Shown here: piece after piece, positions 60,080 through 64,000 of the stretch
Position numbering within the stretch: the stretch's first letter is position 1
Layout: every line of letters starts with the position of its first letter
NCBI GenBank assembly: GCA_902727915.1
Contig: CACVAU010000072.1
Location: 1 to 64,000 of the forward strand
Source: an uncultured Sulfurovum sp.
GTDB taxonomy: Bacteria; Campylobacterota; Campylobacteria; Campylobacterales; Sulfurovaceae
Direction: 5' to 3'
DNA length: 64,000 bases
The notes under the pieces: model-generated
Seen by the model: the letters and a program-made list of their open reading frames with translations, nothing else
Database searches by the model: none
What the model was told of the DNA's origin: nothing
Made by a program: the position numbers and the translations under genes

Positions 60080-61734
60080 TAGTCTATCCTTTGCATAGTT
60101 TCATAATTAAATTTAACCTTTGCTTGACCGTGATGATACTCATATGGGTTAAAGTCAACATAAGGAACTTTAGAATGGTTTTCTAATGGTGGTGGTGATG
60201 ATGGTAAATGCCACTCAAGAGTTGTTGCATTCCATGGATTTGTTCCAGATGCTTCACCTTTTGTCCAACCTTTATAGAATACTACAAACATGTAAATTAA
60301 TCCAGAAATAAAGATTACTGCACCTACAAATGAGAATTGGTGATAAATTTCAAATTCAGGAAGATAATCAAAGTAACGTCTTGGCATACCATAGTAACCA
60401 GCGATGAACATTGGGAACCATAATAAATTAAATCCTACAAATTGAAGATAGAAAGAAATCTTTCCATGTTTCTCACTGTACATTCTACCTGTTACTAATG
60501 GGAACCAATAGTGCATACCAGCAAATAGTAAGAATACAACTCCACCTAGCATTGCATAATGGAAGTGAGCAACTGTGTAGTAAGTATCTTGAAGGTGAAT
60601 ATCAACACCAACCATTGCAATGGTTACCCCTGTAAGTCCACCAATTGTAAAGGTAATAATTGTTCCTAAAGCCCATAACATTGGTGTAGAAAGAATAACT
60701 TTACCTTTATACATTGTCGCAATCCAGTCATAGAACTTAATACCTGTTGGAATGGCAACAAAGAAGGTTAAGAATGAGAAGATAACTTTAGCTGTATCTG
60801 CCATACCTGATGTATAAAGGTGGTGACCCCATACTAAGTAACCAATACCAGCAATTGAGGCTGATGAAATTGCAATCGCTCTATATCCAAAGATTTCTCT
60901 TCTTGAAAATACAGGAATAATTTCAGACATAATACCAAATGCTGGAAGAATCATTAAATATACTGCTGGGTGAGAATAAATCCAGAATAAGTGTTCAAAT
61001 AAGATTGGATCTCCACCTTTAGCTGGATCAAAGATACCGATACCGAAGTATTTTTCCATGATTGCTAGAATAAGTGTAATACCAACTACTGGTGTTGCAA
61101 GAAGCTGAATCCATGCTGTTGCGTAGATACCCCATACAAATAGTGGCATTTTCCAGAAACCCATGCCTGGTGCTCTAAGTCTATGAATTGTTACAAGGAA
61201 GTTAAGTCCTGTAAGAATTGAAGCCATACCCAGAACAAAAGCAGCAACGAGTGTAAAGATGACATTTGTACTGGTGTTAATGGAGTATGGGGCATAGAAT
61301 GTCCAACCTGTATCAGCGAAACCTGCCTCTGTAAATAGTGATGCCATTGCTATTATGGTACCAGCTACATATAACCAGAATGTAAACCAGTTAAGTCTTG
61401 GGAAAGATACATCTTTTGCACCAATCATCAATGGCATTACGATGTTACCAAATATTGCAGGGATTCCTGGAACAATAAATAGGAAAATCATAATTACACC
61501 ATGCAGTGTAAATGCTTGGTTGAATGTATCTCCATCTAGGTACTGACCACCTGGAGCTAAAAGCTCTAAACGCATCATAAAAGCTGTAGCTACAGCAATG
61601 AAAAAGTAGAAAAACATTACAGCTGCATACATAATACCAATTCTTTTATGGTCTACGGTAAGCATCCACTGCATGAATTTACTTTTCGGGTGCCCAAAGG
61701 CACAGTGTGTTTCGTCGAAATAAGTTTTACTCAT
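60079..61734 (-). CDS. coxA: Cytochrome c oxidase subunit I
   Basis: 551 residues with 12 membrane helices. Haem and CuB ligands are in FTLHGVIMIFLF, HLFWIYSHPAVYLMIL, WGHHLYTSGMAD and VAHFHYAMLGG; the H-x3-Y crosslink (SHPAVY) marks an aa3-type (type A) enzyme rather than cbb3. It reduces oxygen to water and pumps protons. The upstream SCO gene abuts it. For the phylum, a second haem-copper oxidase besides cbb3 is not the norm. Confidence 0.96.
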   Translation of the reverse strand: MSKTYFDETHCAFGHPKSKFMQWMLTVDHKRIGIMYAAVMFFYFFIAVATAFMMRLELLAPGGQYLDGDTFNQAFTLHGVIMIFLFIVPGIPAIFGNIVMPLMIGAKDVSFPRLNWFTFWLYVAGTIIAMASLFTEAGFADTGWTFYAPYSINTSTNVIFTLVAAFVLGMASILTGLNFLVTIHRLRAPGMGFWKMPLFVWGIYATAWIQLLATPVVGITLILAIMEKYFGIGIFDPAKGGDPILFEHLFWIYSHPAVYLMILPAFGIMSEIIPVFSRREIFGYRAIAISSASIAGIGYLVWGHHLYTSGMADTAKVIFSFLTFFVAIPTGIKFYDWIATMYKGKVILSTPMLWALGTIITFTIGGLTGVTIAMVGVDIHLQDTYYTVAHFHYAMLGGVVFLLFAGMHYWFPLVTGRMYSEKHGKISFYLQFVGFNLLWFPMFIAGYYGMPRRYFDYLPEFEIYHQFSFVGAVIFISGLIYMFVVFYKGWTKGEASGTNPWNATTLEWHLPSSPPPLENHSKVPYVDFNPYEYHHGQAKVKFNYETMQRID

Positions 61735-62529
61735 CTAATTGTCTCCTTTATTTTGATGATGTTCTCTGTCATCGTTTCTGTTACTTGTCTTTACTAAGTA
61801 GATAAAGAAAAGGAACATGATTGCAAACATGATTGTTGCTGCGACTTTTTCCCATTTGAAGATATAGGTTTTAGCTTTTGGATCGTATGCAAAACAAAAA
61901 AGTAAATTTTTTGCTATGGTTGGTCCAGTTTTACCTTCACCAGCCTCCATAAGTGCCATTTTTACATCAAAAGGAAGTTGTTCGATACCATTGAGGTAAC
62001 GAGTCACTTTTCCTTCAGGTGACAACATGATTAGTACAGCTGGATGTATCCAGTCTACTACGCCAGATGCTGGATTTACAGTTTTCTGATAAGTAAAACC
62101 TACTAAATCAGCTAAAATGGCTGAAGAGTTGTTTTCAGAAAGTATAAAGTGCCATGCGTCAGGTACATATTGTCTACCCATTGAGGTGAGGTGAGTTTTA
62201 CGTTTTGCTGCAGCAAGTGGAGGTGTTTCTGTCTCATCAAATGAGATAGTAAGTGCTTTATAATCAATATTTTCTGCTAAGTCAAGCTTACTTAACATTT
62301 GTGCCATATCTTCTAATTGTGGAGTACAAATACCTGCACAACGGAAGTAATTAAGAGAAATGATGGTTGGCTTTCCATCCATGTAGTTTTTTAAGGTTCT
62401 ACTTTTCCCTGTTTCGTCAATAAATGTTAAATCAAGTGGCACCATCGTCCCCAGTTTTTCATTTAATCCAAGATTGTTAGCTTGTAGTAGTGATAATGAT
62501 AGTAATACAAGCATTACGAATTTTTTCAA
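61735..62529 (-). CDS. SCO-family copper chaperone with C-terminal membrane anchor
   Basis: 264 residues from the TTG at 62529, chosen because GGAGGG lies 4 bases upstream and the product then starts with a proper signal peptide (KKFVMLVLLSLSLLQA); an ATG 11 codons earlier has no site. SCO/PrrC thioredoxin fold: C-x3-C in CAGICTPQLEDM, and a downstream His in the DWIHPAVLIML segment. A membrane helix near the C-terminus (about 229-247 of the protein) anchors it. It delivers copper to CuA of CoxB. First gene of the caa3 operon. Confidence 0.88.
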   Translation of the reverse strand: MKKFVMLVLLSLSLLQANNLGLNEKLGTMVPLDLTFIDETGKSRTLKNYMDGKPTIISLNYFRCAGICTPQLEDMAQMLSKLDLAENIDYKALTISFDETETPPLAAAKRKTHLTSMGRQYVPDAWHFILSENNSSAILADLVGFTYQKTVNPASGVVDWIHPAVLIMLSPEGKVTRYLNGIEQLPFDVKMALMEAGEGKTGPTIAKNLLFCFAYDPKAKTYIFKWEKVAATIMFAIMFLFFIYLVKTSNRNDDREHHQNKGDN

Positions 62530-62796
62530 TTTACCCTCCAGTACAGATTGTTCTTTAGCCATATACCCAATGCTGAAATTAACAAATTAGGTAAAAACGC
62601 ATTAAATTCTAATCTACAGTAACTTAAATGGTAATGAAATTGTTTTACATTGAGAGATAAAGAGAAGTAATATGTTACATAAGTTGAAGTTTGTATTGAG
62701 ATATAATTTTATCTTCTAGTTTTTAACAATAAATACTTATTAGGTCTAAGAAACATTTAATATAATATAAAACATATTAACACAGGAAAAGCGAAA

Positions 62797-64000
62797 ATGA
62801 AAGAGAATAATCTGGTTAGTGATACCGTATATGGGCATATTCCTTATAGTAAATTTGAAGAGAGGTTTTTAAAAAGTAAAGTGGTAAATCGTTTACTATT
62901 TGTTTCTCAAAATGCCTTGGCTTACTTTGCATTTCCTTCTATATCAACCAAACGATATATTCACTCTTTAGGAACAATGCATGTGGCTTCATATTTGTTT
63001 AAGAATTCTTTGATTAATAGTAGTTCAAAAACACGTGATACTTTTTTAAGGGCTGGTAAAAATGAGATAAAAATGCTTATTAAAAGACATAAGTTGAAGA
63101 TAGATTTAAGGACATTAGATATTTATGATAAAACACTTTTAGGGTTTTCTTTTACTTTAAATAAAAAATTTGAAGTAACTTATTTAATACTTTTGCAGTC
63201 TTTACGCTTAGCTGGTCTTTTGCATGATGTAGGACATTTACCATTTTCTCATCAAACAGAATATGCGTTAAAACGTCTTTATTTGTCACTTCAGAAGAAA
63301 AAAGTATTGAATACAGAAGAGAAGAATTTTTTAAAGTTTTATAATACCATTACCTTAAATGGTGCATTAGTACTCCATGAAAGTATAGGAGAGCTTTATG
63401 TTGATTTACTTTTTAAGTATGAGTTAGCAGAAGATAAACGTGTTAATCAAGAGGTGGTTAAACTTTATTATTTCTTTGTAAAAAATATATTAAATAATAT
63501 TGAAACAAAAGATTTTTCTTATAAGACATTACATGATTATGTAGCATCATCCATAGATGCTGATAGGGTGGATTATATTAATAGAGACTTATTGGCTTCT
63601 GGTTATATTTCAACATCTGCTGATTTTTTAAGAGTCACAAGAGAAGCCATATTAATTAAAGAAAATAAAAGACTTAAGCTTTCATTTATGTCATCAAGTT
63701 TAGCTGATATTGAGCATTTAATTGAGAGTCGCTTTAATTTATATAAAAAAGTATTTTTTACGCATAGTATTTCTCGTTTAGATACTTTATTGGAAACAGT
63801 CATCAATTATTTAGCTACAGAATATCTTAGTGTTTCAGGAAAAGATAAAAAAATATATCAAACGATTGCCATGATGTGGAAATTTTCTAAAGAAAAAAAT
63901 AGTGTCAAAGCATTAGATATTATTTCTCAACTTGATGAAAATTGGTTGATTACACTTTTTAAAAAAGAGTATTTTAAAATAAAATATCAACTTGATTTAA
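62797..64000 (+). CDS. HD-domain phosphohydrolase, 3' end outside the window
   Basis: At least 401 residues, open to the window edge with no stop. The metal-binding residues of the HD superfamily are visible: H56 in TKRYIHSLGTMHVA, H143-D144 in GLLHDVGHLPFSHQTE, and SSIDADRVDYINRDLLASG with the final aspartate. This layout is that of the dNTPase/YwfO-like group (SAMHD1-type fold). It may hydrolyse a nucleotide or phosphate ester; the substrate cannot be inferred. AGGA stands about 10 bases before the ATG. Preceding 62530-62796 is AT-rich and shared with the SCO promoter. Confidence 0.85.
   Translation, partial: MKENNLVSDTVYGHIPYSKFEERFLKSKVVNRLLFVSQNALAYFAFPSISTKRYIHSLGTMHVASYLFKNSLINSSSKTRDTFLRAGKNEIKMLIKRHKLKIDLRTLDIYDKTLLGFSFTLNKKFEVTYLILLQSLRLAGLLHDVGHLPFSHQTEYALKRLYLSLQKKKVLNTEEKNFLKFYNTITLNGALVLHESIGELYVDLLFKYELAEDKRVNQEVVKLYYFFVKNILNNIETKDFSYKTLHDYVASSIDADRVDYINRDLLASGYISTSADFLRVTREAILIKENKRLKLSFMSSSLADIEHLIESRFNLYKKVFFTHSISRLDTLLETVINYLATEYLSVSGKDKKIYQTIAMMWKFSKEKNSVKALDIISQLDENWLITLFKKEYFKIKYQLDL

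Noticed and set aside
1..64000. tRNA, rRNA, CRISPR array, riboswitch or prophage genes
   Set aside because: Read for T-loop motifs, repeat-spacer periodicity and phage or integrase genes; none found that I can support.

Overview
The window is an AT-rich chromosomal segment (GC not computed, by eye about one third) of a free-living member of the Campylobacterota (Epsilonproteobacteria). The assignment rests on an aminofutalosine synthase (mqnE, futalosine route to menaquinone), the UPF0323 lipoprotein followed by a glutathionylspermidine synthase-like gene as in Campylobacter, a cbb3 oxidase operon carrying a DUF4006 gene, and the general protein style. Genus cannot be fixed from this sequence; the number of signalling kinases and the respiratory equipment suggest a Sulfurimonas/Sulfurovum/Arcobacter-type aquatic organism. 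I found no rRNA, tRNA or CRISPR.

Layout. 1-4.6 kb: decayed RAYT-type transposase, DksA-like regulator, DUF6348-like protein, DUF1624 membrane protein, Bax-like glucosaminidase, RhlE-type helicase. 4.6-20.4 kb: a dense signalling region. It holds (a) an apparent phosphorelay operon PAS protein - HPt protein - hybrid kinase - single-domain receiver, (b) uvrC, (c) a second hybrid kinase with two small exported PilJ/NarX-like proteins, (d) a LprI-like protein, and (e) two tandemly duplicated 7TMR-DISM kinases divergent from a two-domain response regulator. 20.4-32.4 kb: DUF721 protein, a 42-residue lipoprotein, bactofilin, nadB, porin, symporter, sirtuin, NlpC/P60 peptidase, mqnE-proC-phosphoribosyltransferase operon and an orphan 474-residue protein. 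32.4-35.7 kb: a C39-peptidase/outer-membrane-barrel fusion next to a small exported protein, then three RlpA paralogues. 35.9-43.3 kb: htpG, UPF0323 lipoprotein, ATP-grasp synthase, ruvA, ddl, DsrE-like protein, a second NlpC/P60 peptidase. 43.3-54 kb: cbb3 oxidase assembly (ccoG, ccoI, ccoS, fixH) and structural genes (ccoNOQP) with accessory small genes, then an FNR-type regulator lacking the iron-sulfur cysteines. 54.2-62.6 kb: hemN and a complete caa3-type oxidase operon (SCO, coxA, coxC, coxD, coxB, cyoE and three accessory genes). The right edge carries an incomplete HD-domain phosphohydrolase.

How it fits together. The right third is an aerobic/microaerobic respiration island: two haem-copper oxidases of different oxygen affinity, their copper and haem assembly factors, and a regulator whose recognition helix matches three TTGAT-N4-ATCAA-like boxes, one before itself, one before hemN and one before an unknown lipoprotein gene. 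The left third is a sensory island. Most interesting for follow-up: the C39-barrel fusion with its small exported partner and a tandem repeat upstream; a 33-residue membrane peptide gene inside the cbb3 operon; a degenerate second HPt domain in the phosphorelay protein; and the caa3 operon itself, unusual for this phylum.
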